Assembly: GCF_002836775.1 (NCBI RefSeq)
Contig: NZ_PJAQ01000012.1
Span: 1 to 64,000 of the forward strand
Direction: 5' to 3'
Source: Colwellia sp. 12G3
GTDB lineage: Bacteria; Pseudomonadota; Gammaproteobacteria; Enterobacterales; Alteromonadaceae
Length of the DNA: 64,000 nt
Shown: piece by piece, positions 10,608-19,816 of the stretch
How positions within the stretch are numbered: position 1 is the first letter of the stretch
How the letters are laid out: each line of letters starts with the position of its first letter
Notes under the pieces: model-generated
What the model was told of the DNA's origin: nothing
Database searches by the model: none
What the model saw: only the letters and a program-made list of their open reading frames with translations
Position numbers and translations under genes: made by a program

Positions 10608-10994
10608 ATGTTAGATAGAATAGGTATCACCGCAACTTCTTTATGTGCATTACACTGCATCTTACTGCCTATTTTATTACCTATGCTACCATTGTTGGGT
10701 TTAAGTTTTTTAGCCGACCACGCTTGGGAACATGTTTTTCTTTTAATGACGGCTGCTCTTGGTACCATTGCTTTATTCTCTGGGTTTAAACGTTACCACA
10801 AACGCATTTACCCTTTTTATTTACTTTATTTAGGTGTTGCCCTGTACTGGATAAAGCATGACTTTTCTCCGGAATTAGAAATGTACTTTATCATTGGTGG
10901 CGCGAGCCTCATTATTGCGGCCCACTTCATTAACATTAAACTGTGTAATAACTGCAAGCAATGTGATGATGACCTTTGTGCTAGCGAAGCTTAG
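10608..10994 (+). CDS. MerC-domain integral membrane protein
   Basis: A 128-aa inner-membrane protein with about four hydrophobic segments. The first carries the CALHC cysteine pair typical of MerC metal-uptake proteins. The tail has a second cysteine cluster, CNNCKQCDDDLC, that could bind a soft or transition metal. No mer operon genes are nearby, so a mercury role is unlikely. The Zur-like box upstream suggests a link to zinc supply instead, which is inference. The ATG follows a CACGGA sequence rather than a strong SD. Confidence 0.8.
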   Translation: MLDRIGITATSLCALHCILLPILLPMLPLLGLSFLADHAWEHVFLLMTAALGTIALFSGFKRYHKRIYPFYLLYLGVALYWIKHDFSPELEMYFIIGGASLIIAAHFINIKLCNNCKQCDDDLCASEA

Positions 10995-11024
10995 TAACTA
11001 GTTCAGCGTTAAATACTGAGTTTA

Positions 11025-12425
11025 TTAGTTACCAAACTCTTTTAATTTTCTCGTTAAGGTATTCCTTCCCCAGCCTAATTTCTTTGCAGCCTCTTGCTTA
11101 TGGCCTTGAGTAAATATTAGTGCCCGATCCAGCATTATTTTTTCAAACTCAATTTGAGCGTAATCTAAAATAGCTTCTTTACCCTTTATTAATTCTTGAT
11201 CCATCCAAGTACTGAGTACTTCTTGCCAAGCATTGGTATCATGATGTAAAGGTACAGATTTCTCTGTTAATTCATTAGGTAAATCTTCAATAAGAATTTC
11301 TTGACCACTTGCCATTACCGTTAAAAAACGACAAATATTCTCTAATTGCCTTACGTTGCCAGGCCAATGGCAGTTATTCAGGAAATTACTGGCCTTTTTG
11401 CTTAATGTTTTAACCTCAACACTGAGTTCATTAGCTGCTTGTGCTAAAAAATGTTGACTCAGTTGTGCTATATCCTCTTTACGCTCTCGAAGACTAGGTA
11501 GATGGATACGAATAACATTAAGACGATGAAATAAATCTTCTCTAAACTCCCCTTTATTAACACGTTCTTCGAGGTGTTGATGAGTAGCTGCAATAATACG
11601 CACGTCAACTTGAACCGGTAGATGCCCACCAACACGATAAACCTGGCCATCAGAAAGTACGCGTAACAGGCGTGTTTGAATATCTAATGGCATATCACCG
11701 ATTTCATCTAAAAACAAAGTACCGCCATGCGCTTGTTCAAACCTTCCTTGTCGAACAGCATTTGCACCGGTAAAAGCACCTTTTTCATGACCAAACAACT
11801 CAGATTCAATAAGGTCTTTTGGAATAGCTGCCATATTTAAGGGAATAAAAGGCTCATTAACTCGAGGGCTATGAGAATGCAGTGCTTGGGCAACCAACTC
11901 TTTTCCGGTACCCGATTCACCATTAATTAACACACTAATACTAGAGCGTGAGAGACGACCAATCGCTCGAAAGACTTCCTGCATGGCAGGAGCTTCACCA
12001 ATCAAACCAACAGCTAAGGGAGCATTAGGTTGCTGCTTATTTTTCTCATTTTGCTCTCTTGCATGAGTGAGAGCACGCTTGCTCAGATTGATGGCTTCAT
12101 CAATATCAAATGGCTTAGGCAAGTATTCAAATGCGCCTCCTTGGTACGCATTAACAGCGCTATCTAAATCTGAATGAGCTGTCATGATAATCACAGGGAT
12201 ATGATTATGGTGTTTTCTTAATTTCTTTAATAGCTCCATCCCTCCAATATTCGGCATACGAATATCAGAAATAATTATTTCTGGTTTTCCATGGTCTAAT
12301 GCAATTAATAAGTTTTCAGCGCTTTCAAAAGCAGCACAGCTTATATTTGCATTGGCAAAGGCTTTCTCAAGTACCCATCTAATTGAGCTATCGTCGTCAA
12401 CTATCCACACTTGTTCGGTGATCAT
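11025..12425 (-). CDS. ntrC: Nitrogen regulator NtrC (sigma-54 activator)
   Basis: This response regulator activates sigma-54 promoters under nitrogen limitation. Receiver domain: VWIVDDDSSIRWVL with phospho-acceptor D54 in IISDIRMP. AAA+ domain at about 140-380: Walker A GESGTGKELVA, the sigma-54 contact loop GAFTGA and Walker B GGTLFLDEIGDM. A C-terminal Fis-type HTH ends in NTLTRKLKEFG. The 466-aa length is standard. Its ATG overlaps the ntrB stop in an ATGA, so the pair is translationally coupled. Confidence 0.97.
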   Translation of the reverse strand: MITEQVWIVDDDSSIRWVLEKAFANANISCAAFESAENLLIALDHGKPEIIISDIRMPNIGGMELLKKLRKHHNHIPVIIMTAHSDLDSAVNAYQGGAFEYLPKPFDIDEAINLSKRALTHAREQNEKNKQQPNAPLAVGLIGEAPAMQEVFRAIGRLSRSSISVLINGESGTGKELVAQALHSHSPRVNEPFIPLNMAAIPKDLIESELFGHEKGAFTGANAVRQGRFEQAHGGTLFLDEIGDMPLDIQTRLLRVLSDGQVYRVGGHLPVQVDVRIIAATHQHLEERVNKGEFREDLFHRLNVIRIHLPSLRERKEDIAQLSQHFLAQAANELSVEVKTLSKKASNFLNNCHWPGNVRQLENICRFLTVMASGQEILIEDLPNELTEKSVPLHHDTNAWQEVLSTWMDQELIKGKEAILDYAQIEFEKIMLDRALIFTQGHKQEAAKKLGWGRNTLTRKLKEFGN

Positions 12426-13537
12426 AATTCATTCTCTTGTGATAAAGGTGCTTGATGTAAGGGTTGTTGTGTTAATGGTAATAGAATTGTAAATTTAGTA
12501 TGACCAGGTCTGCTATGGCACGATAGTTTACCGTGGTGTTGGTTTATCAATGTTTGTGAAATAGATAATCCCAAACCTGTGCCGTTAGATCGTCCAGATA
12601 CCATAGGATAAAAAAGAGTATCCTGAATTTTGCTTGGGATACCAGGGCCGTTATCAATAATACTAATTTGAACAGCTAATTTTATTCGCTTGCCATGAAT
12701 CGTCTTATTACTAGCAATTCGAGTTCTTAGGGTAATACTATGACTTTCATCAATGGCTTGAATCGCATTGTTGACAATATTAAGCACTGCTTGTTGCAGT
12801 TTTTCTTGATCACATTCCACTGCGGGCAGGGAAGGGTCATAATCGCGTAATAAATTAATTTTTTGATCATTTGAATAACTGACCAATTGGCATACTTTTT
12901 CGAGTATCCCATGAATATTTTGTGCTTGTATTTGGGGCAGTTGGTTGGGACCAAGTAGACGATCAACTAAATTAGTTAGCCTGTCAGCTTGTTCAATGAT
13001 CATGCTGGTATATTCTTGTTGATCATTACTCAATTCTTTACTGAGTAATTGTGCTGCACCTCGGAGACCGCCAAGAGGATTTTTTATTTCGTGAGCCAAC
13101 CCTTTAATAAGGTCACGTGCAGCAAGCCATTGCTGGTGCTGAAAAACCTCTAAGCTAATTTGTTTTTGTTGGTCTATCTGTTTAAACTCAAGTAATACAT
13201 GTGGCGTTCTTTCAAACTCGACAGAAGATGCAGTTACTTCAGCAGTAAATCGATGACTTTCATTTAGCTCGATTACAATGTCGCTGTCAGTAAACTCTTG
13301 ACCTGTGGCAAGAAGCTGTTTTAAACGCGAGCTATTAATACTAGTACTAGCAAAAATTATTTCAGATTCTGTATTATATAAACGGTATAAACTTTTATTT
13401 AATAATGCTTCAGCAGCAGGGTTTAAATAAACGATAGCGAGTTTTTCATTGAGAATAATTACCGCAGTCACCAACTGGTTAGCGAGTGATTGCTGGTAAG
13501 ATAATTTTTGATCTTGTATGTAACTACGGCTGTGCAT
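12422..13537 (-). CDS. ntrB: Nitrogen sensor histidine kinase NtrB
   Basis: A cytoplasmic kinase/phosphatase for NtrC controlled by PII. It has an N-terminal PAS domain (AIVYLNPAAEALLN), a DHp helix with the phospho-histidine in GLAHEIKNPLGGLRGAAQLL, and the N, G1 and G2 boxes NIVNNAIQAI, DNGPGIP and GTGLGLSISQ. The frame opens 33 codons further upstream, but an AAGGA site sits 6 bases before the ATG of MHSRSYIQ and the extension resembles no NtrB, so I start there. Followed by ntrC. Confidence 0.95.
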   Translation of the reverse strand: MHSRSYIQDQKLSYQQSLANQLVTAVIILNEKLAIVYLNPAAEALLNKSLYRLYNTESEIIFASTSINSSRLKQLLATGQEFTDSDIVIELNESHRFTAEVTASSVEFERTPHVLLEFKQIDQQKQISLEVFQHQQWLAARDLIKGLAHEIKNPLGGLRGAAQLLSKELSNDQQEYTSMIIEQADRLTNLVDRLLGPNQLPQIQAQNIHGILEKVCQLVSYSNDQKINLLRDYDPSLPAVECDQEKLQQAVLNIVNNAIQAIDESHSITLRTRIASNKTIHGKRIKLAVQISIIDNGPGIPSKIQDTLFYPMVSGRSNGTGLGLSISQTLINQHHGKLSCHSRPGHTKFTILLPLTQQPLHQAPLSQENEL

Positions 13538-13696
13538 AAAAATCCTTAGGAAGATAAACTCTACGCACTGTTTTGGTGCGCACAGTGCAAGTTTACTAAA
13601 GAAAGGTTTTATCTGCAGTGATATTTTTTTTGGCAAAAACGTATTAACTCTTCTATACCTCTTTAATAATAAGGGTAAGAAGTGATTTGTGCTAAG

Positions 13697-14215
13697 TTAG
13701 TGCGTTGAAGCTCTATGCATATAAAACGTAACTGATTCTGATGATGCAATAACCTTGCCTTCTTCATCAAGTAGTAACATTTTTATTTTATGCTCGCCTC
13801 GCTCAATATCTCTAAGAGAAAACATTGAATGTTTCTGTGGCTTTTTGTGGGGTTTACCATCAAGTAGTAATTGCACTTCTAGTCCAGGCTTAAATCTGGG
13901 CTTGATACCACCAGCAATATATATAGAACCGGTATTATCACGGATAGTGGCATTGTTTTTAGGTGTATTTATAACTACTTCGTATTTTTCTATCATTTCT
14001 TGAGGAGTTATATCGAGTACTTCGGTATCAATAGAGGTACTTGATTGAATGATATTTCCAGGCTTAGTCTTTACTTCTTCAGCACTAGCCCTGGGAGAGT
14101 CAGAAAAAACCAACACACCTTTTTCATTACGCCATACATAAATTTTGGCCGTTTGGGGGTGCACAGGAGCAGCTAACGTGATACCTAATAGTGTAAGTAG
14201 TAATAACTTGATCAT
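13697..14215 (-). CDS. DUF4124 domain-containing exported protein
   Basis: A 172-aa protein with a signal peptide (MIKLLLLTLLGITLAAPVHP, cleavage near residue 20). It is followed by a DUF4124 motif (KIYVWRNEKGVLVFSDSPRA), seen in many small periplasmic proteins of unknown function. The C-terminal half, about 80-170, looks like an Ig-like beta domain (GEHKIKMLLLDEEGKVIAS). Lying between glnA and ntrBC, as in other Alteromonadales, it may be expressed with the nitrogen genes. Function unknown. Confidence 0.85.
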   Translation of the reverse strand: MIKLLLLTLLGITLAAPVHPQTAKIYVWRNEKGVLVFSDSPRASAEEVKTKPGNIIQSSTSIDTEVLDITPQEMIEKYEVVINTPKNNATIRDNTGSIYIAGGIKPRFKPGLEVQLLLDGKPHKKPQKHSMFSLRDIERGEHKIKMLLLDEEGKVIASSESVTFYMHRASTH

Positions 14216-14396
14216 AATTCCTTATATTTTCCTGTGCTTTGGGTATTCAACATCCGCATTATTCCATAGCGTGCGCTCATTTGAGTATATATCTATAATA
14301 TATACAAAAAAATGTTTTTTATTATTTTTCTATCAATAAGTGATTATTTGGACTGAAATGTAAATAACTTGTGTTTTTATTTGGGCTGAACGCATA

Positions 14397-14422
14397 AAAA
14401 AGCTCACCGGAGTGAGCTTTTG
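14397..14422 (-). terminator. glnA terminator
   Basis: AAAAGCTCAC and GTGAGCTTTT form a perfect 10-bp stem around a 4-base loop. On the minus strand a T run follows, just past the glnA stop. Confidence 0.9.
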
Positions 14423-14439
14423 ATAAAACAGTGGTTTAA

Positions 14440-15846
14440 TTAAACGCTGTAGTACAATTCAAACTCTACAGGATGAGTTGTCATGTTTACACGTTGTGAT
14501 TCAGCACGTTTGATAGCAATGTATGCATCAATCATATCTTTATCCATAACACCACCAGCTGTTAAGAATTCATAATCAGCTTCTAAACTTTCAAGCGCAT
14601 CATCAAGTGATGTAGCTACTTGTGGAATAGAGGCAGCTTCTTCTGCTGGTAAGTCATATAAATCTTTATCCATCGCATCACCAGGATGGATTTTGTTTTT
14701 AATACCATCAAGACCAGCCATTAATAATGCAGTGAAAGCAAAGTAAGGGTTTGCCGCAGGATCAGGGAAACGAGCTTCAATACGCATTGCTTTTGGTGAT
14801 GGAACAATCGGAATACGAATTGATGCAGAGCGGTTACGTGCAGAATATGCAAGCATTACCGGCGCTTCAAAATGTGGAACTAAACGTTTGTAAGAGTTAG
14901 TTGCTGGGTTAGTAAAAGCATTTAATGCCTTAGCATGCTTGATAATACCGCCAATATAGTAAAGCGCCATTTCAGATAGACCGCCGTATTTGTCACCAGC
15001 GAATAAGTTTACACCGTCTTTAGCAAGAGATTGGTGTACGTGCATACCTGAACCGTTATCACCGACTAATGGTTTCGGCATAAAAGTCGCTGTTTTACCA
15101 TAAGCGTGAGCAACGTTATGGACAACATATTTGTATATTTGTACTTCATCAGCTTTTTTAACCAGGGTGTTAAAGCGACAAGCAATTTCGTTTTGACCAG
15201 CGGTTGCTACTTCATGGTGATGTGCTTCAACAACTAAGCCCATCTCTTCCATAACTAAACACATAGCTGAACGTATGTCTTGTGATGAATCTACCGGTGA
15301 CGTTGGGAAGTATCCGCCTTTAACGCCTGGACGATGACCCATATTGCCTTCTTCGTATTCAGTACCTGAATTCCAAGCAGCTTCTTTATCGTCAATTTTG
15401 TAGAAAGAACCACTCATATCAGTACTAAAGCGTACGTCATCGAATAAGAAAAATTCTGGCTCAGGACCAATTAATACCGTATCAGCAATACCAGTGCTAC
15501 GTAAATACTCTTCAGCGCGTTTAGCAACTGAACGAGGATCACGGCTGTAACCTTGCATTGTGCTCGGCTCTAAAATATCACAACGAATATTTAATGTTAC
15601 AGCATCTGTAAAGGGGTCTAAAACTGCAGAGTCAGCGTCTGGCATCATCACCATGTCAGATTCGTTAATGCCTTTCCAGCCTTCAATTGAAGAGCCATCG
15701 AACATTTTACCATCTTCAAAAAAGTCTTCATTTACTTGGTGATGAGGAATTGAAACGTGTTGCTCTTTACCTTTTGAATCGGTAAAGCGAAGGTCAACAA
15801 ATTTGACATCAAATTCTTTTATTAAGTCGAATACTGCTTGTGACAT
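14440..15846 (-). CDS. glnA: Glutamine synthetase type I
   Basis: ATP-dependent synthesis of glutamine from glutamate and ammonium, as a dodecamer in the cytoplasm. Family motifs include [17 protein letters not shown], the metal and ATP-site regions [21 protein letters not shown] and [11 protein letters not shown], and the adenylylation tyrosine in [12 protein letters not shown] near residue 396, so regulation by GlnE is expected. Full length (468 aa). A GGAG-type site precedes the ATG. The sigma-54 promoter upstream and ntrBC downstream place it in the nitrogen regulon. Confidence 0.98.
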   Translation of the reverse strand: MSQAVFDLIKEFDVKFVDLRFTDSKGKEQHVSIPHHQVNEDFFEDGKMFDGSSIEGWKGINESDMVMMPDADSAVLDPFTDAVTLNIRCDILEPSTMQGYSRDPRSVAKRAEEYLRSTGIADTVLIGPEPEFFLFDDVRFSTDMSGSFYKIDDKEAAWNSGTEYEEGNMGHRPGVKGGYFPTSPVDSSQDIRSAMCLVMEEMGLVVEAHHHEVATAGQNEIACRFNTLVKKADEVQIYKYVVHNVAHAYGKTATFMPKPLVGDNGSGMHVHQSLAKDGVNLFAGDKYGGLSEMALYYIGGIIKHAKALNAFTNPATNSYKRLVPHFEAPVMLAYSARNRSASIRIPIVPSPKAMRIEARFPDPAANPYFAFTALLMAGLDGIKNKIHPGDAMDKDLYDLPAEEAASIPQVATSLDDALESLEADYEFLTAGGVMDKDMIDAYIAIKRAESQRVNMTTHPVEFELYYSV

Positions 15847-15966
15847 TTTGTGTCTCCTGTGAGGTTAATTTTATAAAAATTTATACATTATTGAGTAAAT
15901 TGTAAAATGGATGAGGTTATAAAGGTTGGTTATTACCATTATTCATCTATTATTGTTCGTTTAATT

Positions 15967-15982
15967 AGCTAAAATCGTGCCA
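15967..15982 (-). promoter_or_regulatory. Sigma-54 promoter of glnA
   Basis: On the minus strand TGGCACG-N4-TAGCT matches the -24/-12 consensus (TGGCACG-N4-TTGCW) except for one base in the -12 element. It lies about 120 bp upstream of the glnA start and is correctly oriented. Confidence 0.8.
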
Positions 15983-16033
15983 ATATAAAGCCCTTTGATT
16001 AATAAGCTTTTTTATTATTTCTATAATTATGGT

Positions 16034-16070
16034 TGCACCTATGTAGTGCTTTTGTGCCTTATATTGGTGC
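16034..16070. promoter_or_regulatory. NtrC enhancer sites upstream of glnA
   Basis: TGCACC-N5-AGTGCT and a second half-conserved copy ending GGTGCG resemble the NtrC site TGCACC-N5-GGTGCA. They lie about 50-90 bp upstream of the sigma-54 promoter, the usual enhancer distance. Confidence 0.6.
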
Positions 16071-16268
16071 GTTTGATAGTGTTACAAGAAACCTACTATA
16101 GAATATATTAAGCGGCTTGCCCTTAATAATGTATATTTTTTTTGTATTATTATGTTTAAAATATCTACGAGGATAAATTTCTACTCTTTTTTAGGTAAAC
16201 CCGCTCATGTTAGTTTTATCTATATTTATAAGTTTCTGTTAAAGAAACATCTGAAAGGTGACGTTTTT

Positions 16269-17393
16269 ATGAAAAAATTGATAGCTACTACGTTAGCTAA
16301 AGCTTTTATTATCCTCGTTTCTCTAGCGCTACCAATAATTGGTTATGCTACGGAAGATAAGAGTAAGTGGCAGAAACCAACCCCCGTTTTTAAGCAAGAT
16401 TTTGACTGGGTAAAGCTAAAGTCTGATGAATGGCTCAAAGGCGATATCGTATCTATGTATGATGAGAAGCTAGAGTTCGAAAGTGATGAACTGGATATGC
16501 AAACAATCGATTTGGAGGATGTTGCTGAGTTACGTAGTAAACAATGGCAAAGTATTCGAATGTTTGATGGAACCATTGCTGAAGGTTATTTAGTAATAAA
16601 AGAGGGGCAATTATCTTTAGTCAAACATGGTGTGACCACCCACTTCGAATTGAGTCAACTTTTATCTATTGCATCATCGGGAAAAAATGAACGAGATTTA
16701 TGGGACGGCTACTTTAATATAGGTATTAATTTACGTGAAGGCAATACAGTACAATTCGATTATACATTGTCGGCTGGCGTGCAGCGACGAAGCTCGAGTA
16801 GTCGATTTAAAGCCGATTATACAGCAGATTATAGTCGCTATGAAGACCAAGACACTGAAGAAATGAAAGTTACCGCCGACAGTGAGCGATTAACATCCTC
16901 TTATGATTGGTTTTTCAATCCTAAAATTTACTTTAGAGCTGCAGATTTAGAATACATAACTGATGAATTTTTGAACCTCGATTACCGTATCCATTACGGT
17001 ATCGCATTAGGCTATCATATTATCGATACTGGTCGAACTAGTTGGGATGTAAATCTCGGTCCAAGCTATCAAATGAGTAAATTTATTGATGTTCAAGAAA
17101 ATGAAAGTGACAATGAAAACTCTGTGGGGCTAACACTAGGAACAGATTTTACCTTTGAAGTTACGGGTGATATTGACTATGATGCTTCATATAATGTGCA
17201 GGTAATTGATGAAGCATCAGGTGGTAATATTCACCACTTTCAAACAGGCTTAGAAATTGAGCTTACCAATGACTTCGATCTTGATATGACCTTGTATGCC
17301 GATCGCACTGAAAACCCAAAAGCTGATAGTGGGGGTAATATTCCAGAGAAAAATGATTATCGTTTAGTCGTCAGTTTTGGCTATGACTTTTAA
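16269..17393 (+). CDS. DUF481 outer membrane protein, first of tandem pair
   Basis: A 374-aa exported protein. A signal peptide (residues 1-27, ending GYATEDK) leads into a region (about 35-140) with two SH3/Sm-like beta motifs: WLKGDIVSMYDEKLEFESDE and FDGTIAEGYLVIKEGQLSLV. A DUF481 beta-barrel with alternating aromatic strands follows and ends in a terminal phenylalanine (VVSFGYDF), as expected for a Bam substrate. The start is the ATG before KKLIATTL, with AAAGGTGA upstream. The longer frame to 16152 has no ribosome site. Function unknown; YdiY-like salt-induced OMPs are the nearest relatives. Confidence 0.8.
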   Translation: MKKLIATTLAKAFIILVSLALPIIGYATEDKSKWQKPTPVFKQDFDWVKLKSDEWLKGDIVSMYDEKLEFESDELDMQTIDLEDVAELRSKQWQSIRMFDGTIAEGYLVIKEGQLSLVKHGVTTHFELSQLLSIASSGKNERDLWDGYFNIGINLREGNTVQFDYTLSAGVQRRSSSSRFKADYTADYSRYEDQDTEEMKVTADSERLTSSYDWFFNPKIYFRAADLEYITDEFLNLDYRIHYGIALGYHIIDTGRTSWDVNLGPSYQMSKFIDVQENESDNENSVGLTLGTDFTFEVTGDIDYDASYNVQVIDEASGGNIHHFQTGLEIELTNDFDLDMTLYADRTENPKADSGGNIPEKNDYRLVVSFGYDF

Positions 17394-17480
17394 TTAATGC
17401 GGGTTAGTTTTATAGTTTGTATTTCATCTAGTACAAGCATTTTTTATTGTTAGTTTTGTTTGAGTAGCCACGATCATATT

Positions 17481-18575
17481 GTGAATAAGTATTTATTATT
17501 AATTATCGCCTCAATTAGCTTTTCGAGCTACGGGCAGCAAAGCTTGGAGCAGACTGATATCTGGAGTCCTCCACTCCCTGTTTTTTCACAGCAATTTGAT
17601 TGGCTGAAATTACGATCAGGGGAATGGCTCAAAGGTGATATTGTTTCCATGTATGACGACGAGTTGGAATTTGAAAGCGAAGAATTTAATACCATTATTT
17701 TTGATTGGGAAAATGTAACAGAGTTGCGTAGCCGTTTTGACCAACAAATACGTTTTGCTAATGGAGAAGTAAAACAAGGATTCCTTATTGTTAAAGACAA
17801 TCACCTAGTTTTAATCAGTGGTGGCACAGAGCAACATTATCCCTTATCAGAACTTTTATCGATAACTTCTTCTTCTGATGACAGAAAAGAACTATGGGAT
17901 GGTAAAGTTAGCTTAGGTATTGATGTTAATAAAGGGAACGTAAATCAATTAGATTATTTGGCTAGTGCAAAAGTTCAACGAAGAACGCCTTTTACTCGCT
18001 TTAGAATCGACTTTAGTTATTACTATAGTAAGTCTACTGCCGATGAAAATGAGCAAGTTATTACCGATACTAGTCGTTTAACTTCCAACCTGGATTGGTT
18101 CTATAGCAGTAAAGTCTTTTTTCGAGTATTTGACTATGAACACTTCTCTGATCTTCAGCAAAATATTAAGTACAGAGATACTCTAGGACTCAGTTTAGGT
18201 TATCACTTAATGCAAAATAAACGCCTGCAATGGGATGTAACCCTCGGGCCTAGTTATCAACAAACCGTGTATTACAATACGACTGACGAAAGTGACCAAA
18301 GTAGTGGTGTTGTCGCCTTAGGTACTTTATTTGATTATAGTATTTCAAGTCGCATAGATTATATTTTTGATTATCAATTACAATTTGTTGAAGAAAACTC
18401 AGGTAAACGCAATTCACATTTAAAAACAGGATTAGAATTTGAATTTATAGACGATTTTGAGTTAGATTTTACATTTTATATAGACCGAGTGGCTAAGCCT
18501 GTTGCTTCAGCGGATTCGGTACCACCAGAATCGAATGATTATAGATTAATACTTAGTATCGGATATGACTTCTAG
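17481..18575 (+). CDS. DUF481 outer membrane protein, second of tandem pair
   Basis: A close paralogue of the preceding gene over its whole length. It shares the N-terminal blocks WLKGDIVSMYDDELEFESEE and LWDGKVSLGIDVNKGN, the barrel repeats and the terminal GYDF. I choose the GTG start before NKYLLLIIASISFSSYG, which gives a clean signal peptide. A TTG seven codons earlier is possible, and neither has a strong SD. The 87-bp gap with no clear terminator suggests co-transcription. Tandem duplication followed by divergence explains the pair. Confidence 0.78.
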   Translation: MNKYLLLIIASISFSSYGQQSLEQTDIWSPPLPVFSQQFDWLKLRSGEWLKGDIVSMYDDELEFESEEFNTIIFDWENVTELRSRFDQQIRFANGEVKQGFLIVKDNHLVLISGGTEQHYPLSELLSITSSSDDRKELWDGKVSLGIDVNKGNVNQLDYLASAKVQRRTPFTRFRIDFSYYYSKSTADENEQVITDTSRLTSNLDWFYSSKVFFRVFDYEHFSDLQQNIKYRDTLGLSLGYHLMQNKRLQWDVTLGPSYQQTVYYNTTDESDQSSGVVALGTLFDYSISSRIDYIFDYQLQFVEENSGKRNSHLKTGLEFEFIDDFELDFTFYIDRVAKPVASADSVPPESNDYRLILSIGYDF

Positions 18576-18593
18576 GAGAAGTAAACGTAGCCA

Positions 18594-19706
18594 TTACTCA
18601 TGACTAATTTCAACATCAGTTAGCGCAATACAACTACAAAGTAAAATATAGCCTTGTTGCTGTTCACTTGCAGATAAGCCATCGGTTGAATTTTGATGAA
18701 CCTGTCCGCTGATCAATTTGGCTTTGCAACTACCGCAACAGCCGCCGCGACATGAGTAAGGTAAAATTAAACCCGCAGCTTCGCCTTGCTCAAGCAGTGA
18801 ATCTTGCTTATTACCTTGGTACTGCTTATTCCAGCGACTAAAGTGAATCGATATTTTTGTTTTACTATTTTGAGGTCTCACGGGTTGGCTTTCTATCACC
18901 GGAGTAGCTATTTTATTATCTTCTTTCATACCAGGGGATTTTTCCTTTGAATACTCATGATCGCCGAAGCTCTCATAATGGTAATTTTTTTGTTGTAAAC
19001 CTAGTTTACATAACAACACTTGGACTGTTTTTCTAAATGATTTTGGGCCACAGACAAAGGTTTGGTAATCGCTAAGTTGCTCTATACTATGAAGCATCTG
19101 TTCATTTAAACGCCCTTTAAACCCAAGCCAGTGTGAACTGCTACTTTGAGTGAGAGTGTACATTACTTGGCAATCACCATGCTTTCTCGCTAGCTTACTA
19201 ATTTCAGCTTGTGCAATCAAATCCTTTTCCTGCTTTGCACTATGGACAAATATCACTTGGTTTGAACAGTTCTTAGCCACCATAAAACGTAACATAGAAA
19301 GCATCGGTGTAATGCCACTACCCGCACTTATCAGTAATACTTTGTCAGGTACAGACTCACTTAAGTAAAAACTACCGGCTACCTGTTGGACAACAATAGA
19401 TTGACCTACCTTAAAGTCATCATGAAAATAGTTAGAGACTGTTCCTTGTGGAATACGCTTTATAGTGATGCTGACATAATCAGGGGTTGCAGGTGAAGAG
19501 GATAGGGTATAACAACAGTTTTTCATTTCACCGGCAATATCAAGAGTAAAATTTAGGTGCTGGCCAGCGCAGTAATTAAAATAGCCTTGTGTTTGTGAGC
19601 TAGGAATAGAGAAAATGAAAGTCTTTACATCATGAGTCTCTGTTTCTATTTTTTGACAAACCAATTGAAATGTTTGTTTAGTTGACGTTGTGCTAGAGAG
19701 CGCCAT
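18594..19706 (-). CDS. Ferredoxin-reductase-type flavoprotein with C-terminal 2Fe-2S domain
   Basis: A 370-aa electron-transfer protein. The FAD-binding barrel is at about 10-110 (YTLSSSPATPDYVSITIKR), the NAD(P)H domain at about 120-250 (VLLISAGSGITPMLSMLRFM, TFVCGPKSF), and a linker leads to a plant-type ferredoxin domain at about 290-370. The cluster cysteines are in SCRGGCCGSC plus LLCSC. This layout is that of Hcr and of oxygenase reductases such as GbcB. No hybrid-cluster protein or oxygenase gene is adjacent, so the partner is unknown. Confidence 0.85.
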   Translation of the reverse strand: MALSSTTSTKQTFQLVCQKIETETHDVKTFIFSIPSSQTQGYFNYCAGQHLNFTLDIAGEMKNCCYTLSSSPATPDYVSITIKRIPQGTVSNYFHDDFKVGQSIVVQQVAGSFYLSESVPDKVLLISAGSGITPMLSMLRFMVAKNCSNQVIFVHSAKQEKDLIAQAEISKLARKHGDCQVMYTLTQSSSSHWLGFKGRLNEQMLHSIEQLSDYQTFVCGPKSFRKTVQVLLCKLGLQQKNYHYESFGDHEYSKEKSPGMKEDNKIATPVIESQPVRPQNSKTKISIHFSRWNKQYQGNKQDSLLEQGEAAGLILPYSCRGGCCGSCKAKLISGQVHQNSTDGLSASEQQQGYILLCSCIALTDVEISHE

Positions 19707-19816
19707 TTATTACTTTACTCAACTAAGTTTTAAGAGTCTGTTTACAGATAAATCTTAGTTATTAAGGTATGATATCGCCAATTATAGCGCTTCTTTATGT
19801 TTTGATTATTATATTT

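Noticed and set aside
10608-10994. MerC gene as part of a mercury resistance element
   Set aside because: No merR, merT, merP or merA nearby, and no transposon ends. Base composition matches the neighbours.
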